64,000 nucleotides of DNA from Saccopteryx bilineata (GCF_036850765.1 NC_089496.1:101704267-101768266); one strand, 5' to 3'; shown: positions 11,951 through 23,260, counted from the first letter of the stretch. Notes: generated by a model not told the origin, from the sequence alone. Numbers and translations are program-made.

Positions 11951-12543
11951 CAAGTGTAGGTTTATCACCTTTCAGTATGTATACTAAATTTTGACACAGT
12001 TTCCGTTGTGAGCCGGCTGTTTTGTCTCTTCTTTGTTTTGATGTAGAGGGGGCAAAAATTGAGAAGTCATGCCTACAGGTATTAACTGTCAAGAGGGAGG
12101 ACAGTTGTTGAGGAGACTGAGGGCTAGATATGAGTAGCGAATAATGTTATCCCATTACATTATTTTAGGCCATCCCATTGAAGCAAGAGGATTTTAGGAG
12201 AGAGAGATCTGCCCTTCGGCAGTCAGAACGTGTACATTAACTTCCCTACGTCAGAAACTCAGTACATCAGCCAGAGGCCTCGGACCAGCCCTCTGCTCAG
12301 TAACCCAGAGTAAATTCAGTTGGCTAATTCCATATTTGTATTTTTTACTGTATACTACCTTCTGCCTTAATTATTTTTATTTTACCATGTCTTGTGTACA
12401 AATTATATTCTTACAATCTGGGCAAGAACATTATTTTTCTTCTTTTTTTGTAAAGAATACTGTAATAGGCATTCGATTCTTAAAAACTGATGGAAACTCA
12501 AAGTTCAGAAGACAAACGGGAATCTTTAAAAATACTTTTGGTA

Positions 12544-12896
12544 GCGTGCGGAGGACCCGGGTTCGATTCCCGGCCAGGGCACACAGGAGAAGCGCCCATT
12601 TGCTTCTCCACCCCTCCGCCGCGCTTTCCTCTCTGTCTCTCTCTTCCCCTCCCGCAGCCAAGGCTCCATTGGAGCAAAGATGGCCCGGGCGCTGGGGATG
12701 GCTCTGTGGCCTCTGCCTCAGGCACTAGAGTGGCTCTGGTCGCAACATGGCGACGCCCAGGATGGGCAGAGCATCGCCCCCTGGTGGGCAGAGCGTCGCC
12801 CCTGGTGGGCGTGCCGAGTGGATCCCGGTCGGGCGCATGCGGGAGTCTGTCTGACTGTCTCTCCCTGTTTCCAGCTTCAGAAAAATGAAAAAAAAA
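12544..12896 (+). repeat. tRNA-derived SINE, type A, 5'-truncated
   Basis: It contains the B box GGTTCGATTCCCGG and the type A body (CAGGAGAAGCGCCCATTTGC, GGCTCCATTGGAGCAAAG, CATCGCCCCCTGGTGGGC) with an A tail. The first 40 or so bases of the head are missing. Flanks AATACTTTTGGTA (12531-12543) and AATATTTTTGGTA (12897-12909) are a 13-bp duplication with one mismatch, so the truncation happened at insertion. Open frames here on both strands are only the GC-rich SINE body. Confidence 0.93.
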
Positions 12897-13429
12897 AATA
12901 TTTTTGGTATTCTAATAAGAAAAATGATGAACAAAAACTATGACTATTACTGATTTCTTTATTATGAATGCTGGGGTAACAATAGTATATTCAAGAAAAC
13001 CCTATTCGTCAAAGATAGTGAATTTGGAATATTTATAGATTTATATTACCATTGGTGGCATTGACAATTCATTAATTATATTTTGTAGACCTTTTAGGTG
13101 TAGGGGAAAGGTAGGAAGAGGAAACAGAAGCTGTTCATTTTGTTAAAAAAAAAAGTGTAATTACATCAGCTACTATTTGTAAGGTGAGGACATCTAGCAT
13201 TAATGAAGGAATTTTTCAATGCAAACATTAGAAAAATATGTTCAAACTTAAATATACAAAAATGTGTTCAAACTGTAATTTAGTTTCCTCAAGGCTATTT
13301 TCACATTACTATAGGGAAGGTATCTTGTATATGTGTGCGTGTGTGTTTATGTGTATATATGTTTTTACCAGAGACAGAAAAAACATGGCGTTTACCACAC
13401 TTGGTATGTATCCCTTAGCATTTGAAATA

Positions 13430-13786
13430 CAATCGGCCCTCGTCATATCGTGGTTCACTTTTCGCGGTCTCATTGTATGGTGGATTTTTAAATTGTTTAG
13501 ATCTAATTTTGTACTGTGGATTTTTTGCTATATTGCATGATTTTTTTGGTATATAGGTATTTTTATATATTTATTATTTTAATTATTTTTGCAGTAAAAT
13601 AAGCAAAATACGTGTGGGAAAGGTTAATAACAGCGTGAGAAAGGTTTATAAGAGTGTGGGGAGGGTTTATAAAGCCTTAAAATATACCTAAATAATAAAA
13701 TAAATATAAGGTGGCTACTTTGTGGGTTTTTACCTAGCACAGGGGGTTCTGGAACCTAACCCCTGTGATAGACAAGGGACCACTTG
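13430..13786 (-). mobile_element. Non-autonomous Tigger-like (Tc1/mariner) element
   Basis: The termini are inverted and imperfect: left CAATCGGCCCTCGTCATATC, right (reverse complement) CAAGTGGTCCCTTGTCTATC. Both are flanked by TA (13428-13429 and 13787-13788). The 357-bp interior has no reading frame but contains three related tracts (GGTTAATAACAG..., GGTTTATAAGAG..., GGTTTATAAAGC). Orientation is arbitrary. The family placement as Tigger-like is from recall. Confidence 0.72.
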
Positions 13787-13990
13787 TAACATTATGTTAG
13801 CATTTTGCACAGACACAGCGTTCAGATAAATTGGCCACTCCTATTGAGAGAGGGACAAATAAAATTGTATGTGCTAGCAGTTGTATTTTAATAATATAAC
13901 TTTAAGTTGATATTTAAGCAAATATTTTGGTGGTTTATATCATATTTGTTTTTACTTTAAATGATTTCATATATTTGCATTGCTTCTAAT

Positions 13991-14010
13991 GTGTGTGTGT
14001 GTGTGTGTGT
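13991..14010. repeat. (GT)n microsatellite
   Basis: About ten uninterrupted GT units in unique AT-rich DNA. Confidence 0.9.
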
Positions 14011-14327
14011 ATTTTAAGAAAAACTATTCCTCCTTGATAGTTGCATTATTTCTATCTATCCCATATCGGCACATGGGTGTTCTCATTGTAATAATAACCT
14101 CAAGGTGTTTTTAGCTACACATTTCATGAACAGCGTCATTGCTGTGTCACAAGTGTTAAAACAAACAGTTTAATAATAAACAGCCACCAGGTGTTGGCTT
14201 GTGTCCCCTCCTCCTCTAAAAGGGAATTTTATGAATGATGCATCACAGTGCTACTATATATGTTCACATTCAGAGACCACTTGTTAACGTTTTAAGTTAA
14301 TGCTAGTGAATAAAAAATATCTCAGTG

Positions 14328-14720
14328 GCCCTGGCTGGTTGGCGCAGTGGTAGAGCGTCGGCCTGGTGTGTAGAAGTCCCGGGTTCGATTCCAGGCCAGG
14401 GCACACAGGAGAAGTGCCCATTTGCTTCTCCACCCCTCCCCCTCTCCTTCCTCTCTGTCTCTCTCTTCCCCTCCCGCAGCCGAGGCTCCATTGGAGCAAA
14501 GATGGCCCGGGCGCTGGGGATGGCTTCTTGGCCTCTGCCATAGGCGCTAGAGTGGCTCTGGTCGCGGCAGAGCGACGCCCCGGATGGGCAGAGCATCGCC
14601 CCCTGGTGGGCAGAGCGTTGCCCCTGATGGGCGTGCCGGGTGGATCCCGGTCGGGCACATGCGGGAGTCTGTCTGACTCTCTCCCGGTTTCTAGCTTCAG
14701 AAAAATACAAAAAAAAAAAA
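14328..14720 (+). repeat. tRNA-derived SINE, type A, full length
   Basis: Head GCCCTGGCTGGTTGGCGCAG, a perfect B box (GGGTTCGATTCC), and CCAGGGC closing the tRNA-like acceptor stem. The body and A tail follow. The 9-bp duplication ATCTCAGTG flanks it (14319-14327 and 14721-14729). The internal polymerase III promoter looks intact. The long open frames over this interval on both strands are SINE sequence, not genes. Confidence 0.95.
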
Positions 14721-15263
14721 ATCTCAGTGAATAATGAAGCCATTCATTGTGTTCAAGGATTTTACCTTTCCTCAATGATACAGTTTTCTTCTCATCTGAA
14801 AGGGTATTTAATAGCATTCCTCATCCACTTTTAATATTTAATAATAATTTTATTAGCTGCACAGAATGAGAAGGGCCAGATTTGCAATATCTAGTGCTGG
14901 TCATCAATTTTTTTCTTATCATGACTTAATGAATATTGTAATTACAAGGGGAAGCAGAAGTATAAATTAGCTTGCAAAGGTGGTTGTGCCTTGCTAGTTT
15001 ATTGGTGTGAGCTTGGCTGGAGTCCAGACTAGGCACAAGGAAAAGAAGCAAATATCTGGGGCTGAAACGTTGGCACCACTTTTTTTCAATGTACTAATCA
15101 TTCCTCATTTTAAATAGTGAACATACAGGTTTTGAATAAAGTTTTAAATGCTGCCGATAACAACTGTTGGTTCCTTAGCAGTTGACGGGATTTTGATGAT
15201 TTAGAAGACTTAGTCCTGGAAGGCATATGTTCCTTTTACCTCTATTCATGCATTTTTTACAAT

Positions 15264-15587
15264 CTTACGGACTCTTGCATGTGCCCCGACCAGGATCCAC
15301 CCGGCAACCTCTGTCTGTGGCCGATGCTTTGCCCATCTGGGGACATGCTCAGAACTGAGCTATTTTTAGCACCTGAGGCAGAGGCTCCACAGAGCCATCC
15401 TCAGCGCCTGGGGATGATGTGCTCCAATCAATCGAGCCATGGCTATGGGAGGGGAAGAGAGAAATAGAGAAGGGAGTGAACTGATGGATCAGATGGTTGC
15501 TTCTCCTGTGTATCCTGACCGGGAATCAAACCCAGGACAACCACATGCCAGGCCTACGCTCTACCGCTGAGCCCACTGGCCAAGGTC
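15264..15587 (-). repeat. tRNA-derived SINE, older type A variant
   Basis: Antisense type A head at the right end (CTCTACCGCTGAGCCCACTG) and a diverged body with TTTTTAGCACCTGAGGCAGA, which the younger copies lack. No clear target duplication, consistent with greater age. Confidence 0.85.
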
Positions 15588-15964
15588 TTCATTAACTTTT
15601 CTTAAACATTTTTACTGCTATTTGCTTCCAACTAAGACTAAAGCATGAGTTAAAGAGGGAAAACTGAGCATAGCCATTATCATAATAGCACTTCTTACTT
15701 AAGTAACACCTCACACCTGCAAGTTTTCAAAATGCTTTTGAGTCCATTTCATTAGACCTGTGGGACGGAGTTCAGGGAGAAGTGCTTTGCAGGCACCATA
15801 CATTGAAAGTCTTTCTGGCAGTATAACCCACGCCGTGGAGAGAAAACAGTTTTCATTTTTAGTGACCTAGATATGAATGCGTGTATTAGATGTTTCTAAA
15901 TTTCAAGTGCCATTTGTTCAAAATAGACCCAGATATTGTTGGAGTTAATGTGTTTTTAAACCTA

Positions 15965-16253
15965 TTTTAAAACAGATCATTTTTAACTCTCTCCAGCAAC
16001 TGCTTCGGGAACGACAGCAGATGGCCAGCCGTCCCTTTGCTTCTGTTGACGTAGCACTGGAAGTAGGCGCCGGGCAAGCCGACTCTCTGCGCGGGCCATC
16101 CGAGGTAGGAACCGTGGGGCTGAAAGGGGCCCGCTGCGGTGTGCTTATTCATACTGCGTTTCTGATCTGCATCTGCTTGTGAAGCCAAACGGAGTCTGAT
16201 TATCTCGAGTTGACAAGATTCAGCTTCATATGTTATGCCATTTTCAAGGCGCA
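15965..16253 (-). other. Exon-like open GC-rich patch, unassigned
   Basis: Within AT-rich DNA, a frame of about 95 codons is open on the minus strand from about 16253 and ends in TAA at about 15965. It contains NKHTAAGPFQPHGSYLGWP and ends LLERVKNDLF. Composition is protein-like and third codon positions are G/C-rich in the second half. I do not recognise the protein. In-frame TAA lies just upstream (near 16265), and no good acceptor precedes the frame, so a terminal exon, a retrocopy or a relic are all possible. The same DNA on the plus strand has acceptor CTCTCTCCAG before 15997 and donor GAG/GTAGGA after 16104, enclosing an open 108-nt frame. At most one strand is likely coding. Confidence 0.35.
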
Positions 16254-16254
16254 C

Positions 16255-17271
16255 AGAGTTTTAATAGTATGACATGAGCTGTAACAAAAGCCACTGGAGA
16301 ATCTATTAGCCTAGGCAAGAGTGACAGACTGCCCACCTGGCAGCCTTTCCCTGACAGATAGGGACTGATTTAATTTAAGCTATAGGTCTGATGGAAGAAA
16401 CGAAGCACCTATATTGAGTTCTTGGAATGCCCAGTGCCCCTTAATTAACAAAAATATCTATATTAACAAAGCTACAATAAAAGGTGGATGGAGATGAGTT
16501 ACATTTTAATTACATAGTTTCCTTTTTGAATGTGGAATATTTTTATTTGTAGTAATGATGGTATTAGTATATTCTTCTGTTGCAAATGCAGAAATAGAGG
16601 ACTGTGAAACAGACAGCATTGTGTGCACAGAAATCTGGTGTTAGAATCCTGAAGTCATGCATGAAATCGTTTCTGTAAATAATAATCCCCAAAGAGGAAA
16701 AATCCACAGATTGTAATGAGTGACTAATCAAAGCATTTCAAGGCATAGTAATTTACTTGTATGTTTGTTTTTTTATTTATGTTTTATATGTCATACGATG
16801 TTTTAAGTAGGAAGATTAAGAAATACTGTAGAGTGGAATTCATTCCCTTTTTTAAAACGACCCTCATGTGACTAATTTCATACAGCTATTTTGATTTTTT
16901 GCTTTTCTGCAGGGAAAGCAAGGACTATAAAAATGGGCTTCTTCAAAAATTTAGGTGCAACTATAATTGGTTCTGTATAGCATGTTAGGTTATTCTGGGA
17001 GGAAAAAACTGAACCTGACCTCATGGGCACTGTAGAAAGGCCCACCTTTAGAGGACATTTCCCTATAAATTTTTTTTTTTTTTTTTAGCTCTTGCGTTCT
17101 TGAGTTCGCGAGTTGCCAAGGAAGCTTAGAACATTAGGAAGTTGATGTGTTTGTCTCCCATGACTGGGGGAAATTAGAAGACAGGCAGAAAGATTGAATG
17201 AAAGTGATAGGAAGGGCTTTAATTTCATTTTGCCCCCCTTTTCAAGTAACTTTAATAAGAATCCTTTAACC
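16255..17271. other. No gene recognised; unique DNA
   Basis: AT-rich DNA without a recognisable repeat apart from a poly-T run near 17070. No exon seen. Confidence 0.45.
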
Positions 17272-17287
17272 AAGCCTGGACTATTTT

Positions 17288-18041
17288 TTTTATACTTTTA
17301 TTAATTTTAATGGGGTGACATTAATAAATCAGGTACATATGTTCAAAGAAAATATGTTCAGGTTATCTTGTCATTCAGTTATGTTGCATACCCATCACCC
17401 AAAGTCAGATTGTCCTCTGTCACCTTCTATCTAGTTTTCTTTGTGCCCCTCTCCCTCCCCTTTCCCTGTCCCTCTCTCTCCTCCCCACCTCCCCCACCCC
17501 TGTAACCACCACACTCTTGTCCATGTCTCTTAGTCTTGTTTTTATGTCCCACCTATGTATGGAATCATACAGTTCTTAGTTTTTTCTGATTTACTGATTT
17601 CACTCCGTATAATGTTATCAAGATCTAACCATTTTGTTGTAAATGATCCGATGTCATCATTCCTTATGGCTGAGTAGTATTCCATAGTGTATATGTGCCA
17701 CATCTTCTTTATCCAGTCATCTATTGAAGGGCTTTTTGGTCGTTTCCATGTCTTGGCCACTGTGAACAGTGCTGCAATGAACATGGGGCTACATGTGTCT
17801 TTATGTATCAATTACAATACTTGACTTCAAACTATATTATAGAGCCACAACAATCAAAACAGCATGGTATTGGCAGAAAAATAGACACTCAGACCAATGG
17901 AACAGAATAGAAAGTCCAGAAATAAAACCACATATATATGGTCAAATAATTTTCGATAAAGGGGCAAACAACACACAATGGAGAAAAGAAAGCCTCTTCA
18001 ACAAATGGTGCTGGGAAAACTGGAAAGCCACATGCAAAAGA
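17288..18041 (-). mobile_element. 5'-inverted LINE-1 (twin-priming product)
   Basis: From 17288 to about 17798 the minus strand carries the LINE-1 3' UTR and the ORF2 C-terminal part (a frame containing IYTMEYYSAI, at 17542-17811). From about 17798 to 18041 the plus strand carries an upstream ORF2 segment ([17 protein letters not shown], then FNKWCWENW). The 16-bp duplication AAGCCTGGACTATTTT flanks the whole (17272-17287 and 18042-18057). In LINE-1 sense the duplication begins right after TT with AAAA, the preferred endonuclease site. About 0.7 kb of ORF2 between the two segments is missing, as twin priming can produce. Confidence 0.93.
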
Positions 18042-18057
18042 AAGCCTGGACTATTTT

Positions 18058-19505
18058 AATACAACTTATTTTTTTTCTCCCTTGTCAGTTTAAAACATTC
18101 TCAAATACAGCTAAATCTCAAGTAGTGAGAGAAAAATGAAGGGAAACAATAGCCTACAGAGGCTGAGGAGTATTCGGAGTCATCACAGAACTAGAAAACT
18201 CAGAAACTTGAGTTACAAATGTGGCTCACATACACATATATACATCATCATGGTTGGTCAGTGACTGCTTCATAGTATTCAGGAATGAATTTTAGGTGTG
18301 TATGTGCTTGTAGTCATTGTATCTATTGTTTTATTTTTCCCCCAAAATTTTATTCCCTTCTTTATCCTTGTGATGATTTTAACCTTACAGTTTATTTTGC
18401 AGAGTTGTCAATTCTCTACCTCTCCTTTATTTTAGTTTACATTTGCCTTGTAACGCTTACTTTATTCATTTCCATCTTGTTTTCCTTTTGTTTTACAACT
18501 AGTCTTTGTAGAAAAGTCTGTTAGCTTTTTATTCTCCCAGTCACTTTGTGAGTCTGTCCTTTGATTGTAATCTGTTTGCAATACAGTAATTATTATCTCA
18601 CCAAGGCTTATGTTTCACTCCCCTGTGTGTACGTGAGTCTTTTTTGTTGTTAACCAGCCTTGCTTCCTTTAGGTACTTTTACACAGCTTCTTCTGGATAA
18701 ATTGATTTTCTTCTACTAAGTTGTGTATTTCATAGTCTGTTTCTGGGTTTCTTATTGTCACTCTTTACATCTCGAGACTCATAGGTGATGCTTATTTTGT
18801 CCTGTCAATGGGTAAAGCTTGGTAGTACACCTTCCTGCCCAGCCCGTCTCAAACAGAGTTCATGCTCTTAGCATGCGCTCCACTCCCAGTATCGCTCCGC
18901 CCTGTGTTAAGTGCTTGGGATTATGGATACAGATACTATCATTACACTTTTTCTCTTTATTAGGGCCTGTTTAAATTACAGTATACTCTCTTTGTTCTCC
19001 TTGACGTTTTATATCTAGTGTTTTTTACACATGGATTTCTTTCATTTTTCACTAAAGTAAATCCTTTGTGAGATTTTTTATCAAAGAAAAAATTTATGTG
19101 GTATAGTCTTAGAAACCTTTAATGCCCACCCATATATTTATTTTGCCCTCATATGTAAATTATAACTTAATTATATAGAAATTTTACTTTCAAATTTCTC
19201 TTCTTTGAAATTTTAAATGTACTCCATTGTCTCAAGTCTGACGTTGGTTTGATTCTTTGTACTTTGTAAATGATCTTCCTTTTGGGGGGCAACTTTTAGA
19301 ATCGTCTCTTATTTTTCAATGTTCTTAAATTTCTCTCTGATACGAATATATTCTCCTATTTGGCATTCTGTGCACCCTTTAAATCTAACAGAACTGTGCT
19401 TTGTATAATTCTTGCTAACTTTTGGTTACCATTTTTTTAAAAATATATCTTCCTCTGCTCTCTCTTCTTCTGGGATTCTTACTAACTACTCTTACTTCTT
19501 TAATC
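18058..19505. other. No gene recognised; T-rich unique DNA
   Basis: Pyrimidine-rich DNA with short frames only. I could not match it to a family; a very diverged LINE-1 is possible. Confidence 0.4.
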
Positions 19506-19513
19506 ATCTATAT

Positions 19514-19739
19514 CAGTGGTCTCCAACCCCCGGGCCATGGACCGGTACCGGTCCGTGGAACATTTGGTACCGGTATGCAGAGAAAGAATAAATAACTTAT
19601 ATTATTTCCATTTTATTTATATTTAAGTCTGAATGATGTTTTATTTTTTAAAAATGACCAGATTCCCTCTGTTACATCCGTCTAAGACTCACACTTTTTT
19701 TAAAATTTTTTATTCATTTTTAGAAAGGAGAGAGAGAGG

Positions 19740-19771
<32 letters not shown>

Positions 19772-20030
19772 AGAGAAGGGGGGAGGAGCAGGAAGCATCA
19801 ACTCCCATATGTGCCTTGACCAGGCAAGCCCAGGGTTTCGAACCGGCGACCTCAGCATTTCCAGGTCGACGCTTTATCCACTGCGCCACCACAGGTCAGG
19901 CTAAGACTCACTCTTGACGCTTGTCTTGGTCACGTGATACATTTATCCATCCCACCCTAAAGACCGGTCCGTGAAAAATATTTTCTGACATTAAACCGGT
20001 CCGTGGCCCAAAAAAGGTTGGGGACCACTG
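19514..20030 (+). mobile_element. Non-autonomous hAT element interrupted by a SINE
   Basis: Inverted termini CAGTGGTCTCCAACCCC and GGTTGGGGACCACTG. The flanks ATCTATAT (19506-19513) and CTCTATAT (20031-20038) form an 8-bp duplication with one mismatch. The hAT itself is about 300 bp and contains repeated CCGGTCCGTGG blocks near both ends. A type B SINE splits it at 19693-19900. No transposase frame. Confidence 0.9.
19693..19900 (-). repeat. tRNA-derived SINE, type B, inside a hAT
   Basis: Antisense type B: poly-T at left, a GA-rich tract (19729-19778), ACTCCCATATGTGCCTTGAC, and a head ending CCACCACAGGTCAGG. The 11-bp duplication CTAAGACTCAC flanks it (19682-19692 and 19901-19911). It is younger than the host hAT. 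Confidence 0.93.
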
Positions 20031-20189
20031 CTCTATATGTCTTACCTTTTCTCTCATTATTTCTGAGTGTCTGTCTCTTCCTGATGTCTCTGGGAACGTT
20101 CCTGAACCTGGCATTCCCTCATGCTGATTTTTTCCCTTCGAGCACCCCCTTTTTGCTCTTTAACCCATTCATTGACTTTGCATCGACAG

Positions 20190-20960
20190 TGATATATTGA
20201 TATTTCGCTCATTAGATTCCACATATAAGTGAGATCGTATGATATTTGTCTTTCTCTGCCTGGCTTACTTCACATAGCAGAACAACAAAGTGAACTGAGG
20301 AATGGAATAGAGGCGGAGGCGGGTCACAGGGAGCAGAGGGTCAGCTGTCAGAGGGAAGGGGGTGGGGGATAGAATCAGAGAAGGTGAAGGGATTAGTGAA
20401 ACTATATAAACATAACACACAGATACAGATAACAGGACAGCAAATCCCAGAGAGAAGAGGGGAGGGAGCCAGGGGTAGAGGGGAAAAAGGGGGATAATGG
20501 CCTGACCAGGTGGTGGCACAGTGGATAGAGCATCGGACTGGGATGTGGAGGACCCAGGTTCGAGACCTCAAGGTCGCCAGCTTGAGCGCGGGCTCGTCTG
20601 GTTTGAGCAAAGCTCACTAGCTTGGACCCAAGATCTCTGGCTTTGAGCAAGGGTTACTCGGTCTGCTGAAGACCTACGGTCACGGTCAAGGCACATATGA
20701 GAGAGCAGTGGATGAACAACTAGGATGTCACAACGAAAAAATGATGATTGATGCTTCTCATCTCTCTCCATTCCTGTCTGTCTGTCTGTCCCTGTCTGTC
20801 CCTCTCTCTGACTCTCTATCTCTGTAAAAAAAGAAAAAGAAAAAAAAGAAAAAGGGGGATAATGGGGGACACGGGGGTGGGGGTGAGGGAGTTATATTGA
20901 GTGGGACACTTGAATCCATGTTAACACAGTAAATTAAAGTTAATAAAAATTTTTTAAAAA
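20190..20960 (+). mobile_element. LINE-1 3' end with inverted 5' piece, carrying a SINE
   Basis: Up to about 20280 the minus strand reads LINE-1 3' UTR (antisense TAGATTCCACATATAAGTGA). From about 20285 the plus strand carries a G-rich 3' UTR segment (AGAGAAGGTGAAGGGATTAG) that ends near AAAGTTAATAAAAATTTT. Opposite orientation with a sharp junction suggests another inverted insertion. I found no convincing target duplication. A type C SINE is inserted at 20501-20848. Confidence 0.6.
20501..20848 (+). repeat. tRNA-derived SINE, type C, inside a LINE-1
   Basis: Head CCTGACCAGGTGGTGGCACAG, B-box-like GGTTCGAGACC, several GCTTGAGC/TTTGAGC modules, CAAGGCACATATGAGAGAGC, GATTGATGCTTCTCATCTC and (CTGT)n/A-rich tail. 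A 17-bp duplication, AAAAAGGGGGATAATGG, flanks it (20484-20500 and 20849-20865). Confidence 0.93.
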
Positions 20961-21319
20961 TTATATATTTTGTTGTTAATACCTGCAGTTGGTTTTTCTT
21001 TATAACTGCTAGTGGATTTTCCAATATCCTCCCTTATCTTTCTCCAACCAGATGTTATAGTTCACTTGCACAGTATCCCATTTCTTCTGTTACATTTCAC
21101 TTCCTTTGGGATAGGTGGCTTCATTTTTCTATGTCTCTCACAGTCTTTGCCATTGTCAGAGGTCCCTTTATTTTTCCGTATATCCATATTTAATTTAGTT
21201 TCTAATACCCTGCGGGCACTTCATGCCCAGCCTGCCGTCCTCATGGACAGCAGCTCCAGCCCCATTTTTCTGTATTTTATAATGAAAAGCCTATCTCAGA
21301 AAGAAATCATATGCTATGG

Positions 21320-22720
21320 GAAATTGGCTCAACAAATATTTACCAAGCTTGCTATGTGTAAAGCATAAATGTATATATGTATAAAGACATTGTCTCTATC
21401 TTCCAGAATCTTATAGATGAATAGGGGATGTAACAGGTAAAAATACCTCTAATAAAAAAAATATGTGATTGATTTTAAAAGGACAATAAACACAAAGAAG
21501 AGGGGAAAAAAAGAATTTAAAATTCAGGATGTTGCTGAATGTTTTGTGAAAACTTCTAGTTGATCTTGGCCTTTGAAGACAGATAAAAAGCCAGCAGTTA
21601 GAGGTCACAGTGAAGCATGCCACATCGAGAAAACAGTAAAAGCCAAAGACAGAAACAGGAAAGAGTGTTGAGTATGTGAAACAGGGAAAAGGCAGGTTGA
21701 GCAGAAGGAGGGAGGGGTGTGGGAGCCCAGGTAGAAGATGTAGGAGTTTAGAAGGGAAGCCAATTTTAATGATATGCCAAGGATCACATGGATGATTTTT
21801 GAGCACAGGATGTTTACGTTTGATTTTTAAAAAGATTATCCTGGCAGCATTTGGTAACGTCAGTTGTATTGAGAATAATTGAGATAGAGAAACAATTGGG
21901 AACTGAGAGTGGCTGCCAAAATGTAAAGGAGCAAACATTGAAAACTGCGAAGAGATAGAATTTACAGAACTATGTAACTGACTGAACATGCAGATAGAGT
22001 CTTAGGCAAAGAGGAGGAGGGGGGTCAGCACGTTGGGAACTTCTTTGCATATACTCAAAGTAACGGGAGTTGGAAGAGAAAGAGAATCAAAGACAGATTC
22101 TAGGAAAATATTTACAATGAAAATGTTAGAGAAATATTGAAGGAAAAAAGATTCAAATGACAAGCAAAGAAGCAAATTGAAAAGTTTAAGACCACTGAAA
22201 TTAAGGAAGAAAAGGCGTGCCGCAAAGGATGGCGCGGCAAAGATGGAGCCATTTCCTAAGCAGTCAGTGAGGATGAGCGCTCGGGACTGGAGGTGAAATT
22301 TGGTGAGTGTGCAGCCGCTGGTGACTTCTGAGAAAGTAGTTTCTCTTGGCTGGCAGGAATTAGGCAATAGAGCTCGGTTAAAGATGAAGAAGTATATGCA
22401 ACAAGGGTGGACCACTTTTTTGAAAATTGATATTGTTGAAAGGAAGGAAGGAAATGAGAAGATAGCTTGAGAAATTGGCAGGTTCAAGAGGAATTGTCTT
22501 TGAGACAGGAGATATTGAAGGGGGACAATGTACATGAAGGGAGAGGGGACATTAACGCAGAGAGAGGATCAAGGAAACAAGTACAAGGATTAATTTTGGG
22601 AAGACAGGAAAATTTGAGAAAATGATGGGTAGATTTAAAAGTGTTTAGAGCATTTTCAGGTGATGGGAGTTTACCTGTGACGATTTCATCACTTTGTATG
22701 ATAATATTTGAAAGTCACCT
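21320..22720 (-). repeat. Long diverged LINE-2 remnant
   Basis: Antisense LINE-2 landmarks: CAACAAATATTTACCAAGC followed by CTATGTGTAAAGCA at the left, then A/G-rich sequence, then AAGATTATCCTGGCAGCATT. No coding frame survives. The long open frames on the minus strand are chance products of the purine-rich composition. Ends are approximate. Confidence 0.55.
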
Positions 22721-22829
22721 GCAGAGGGTGAGTTGAAGGTATAAAAGCGAGATTTAAGAATAATAGAGGAAATGTAAAACACTCATTTGGAAGGCTGTGA
22801 TAACTGCTTAAGGCAGAAGACTGGGAATT

Positions 22830-23260
22830 ATCCAAGATGTCTCTTACTCTATCCTCCATTTTCTATAAGCCCTATCAGTTCTACAACTTAAATATATTTG
22901 AACTCTACCAGTTCACCTCTAATTCCTCCTCCTCTATTTCAAACCTTCCAGATCTTTTTTCCCCCCAATCTAATTAAATTATCCTCCTTACTGGTCTTCC
23001 TAATGCTATCTGCCTCCACCCCTCTTGCAGGCGATTTTCCACATTGCTACCAAAGTGATCTTTGTGGGGTGCAAATCCGCTCGTATCGCCCTGCTCAAAA
23101 GACTCACCAGGGCTTTGTCGTCTCTTGTAGTGAAAACTGGAACTCCAGGGACCCAGTCCCTTTCTTCCTATCCAGTCATTTCTCCCCAATAACCTAATCC
23201 CCAGCCAAAGTCCCTCCCCTTGGTCTGTTTCCACTGTTCCCTGTCCTGGAAGACATTCCT
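22830..23260 (+). repeat. LINE-2 remnant, opposite orientation
   Basis: Pyrimidine-rich LINE-2 sense sequence with CCACATTGCTACCAAAGTGA and TGCTCAAAAGACTCACCAGG, the usual order upstream of the LINE-2 3' end. Diverged. Confidence 0.55.

Noticed and set aside
12431..12943. Overlapping frames of 69-132 codons on both strands, rich in Pro, Arg, Ala and Ser
   Set aside because: They are type A SINE sequence. The same frames recur at 14.3, 41.9, 44.8, 49.4, 61.2 and 63.0 kb.
13321..13365. GT/TGTATA-rich stretch as a possible regulatory Z-DNA element
   Set aside because: Short imperfect simple repeat, with no supporting context.
14328..14403. Possible tRNA genes at the SINE heads
   Set aside because: They are followed by the SINE body and A tail with target duplications, so they are retroposed tRNA-derived SINE heads and not tRNA genes.
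21411..22535. Minus-strand frames of 192 and 177 codons
   Set aside because: They are the complement of purine-rich, diverged LINE-2 sequence. Low-complexity Phe/Leu/Ser/Pro composition and no known motif.
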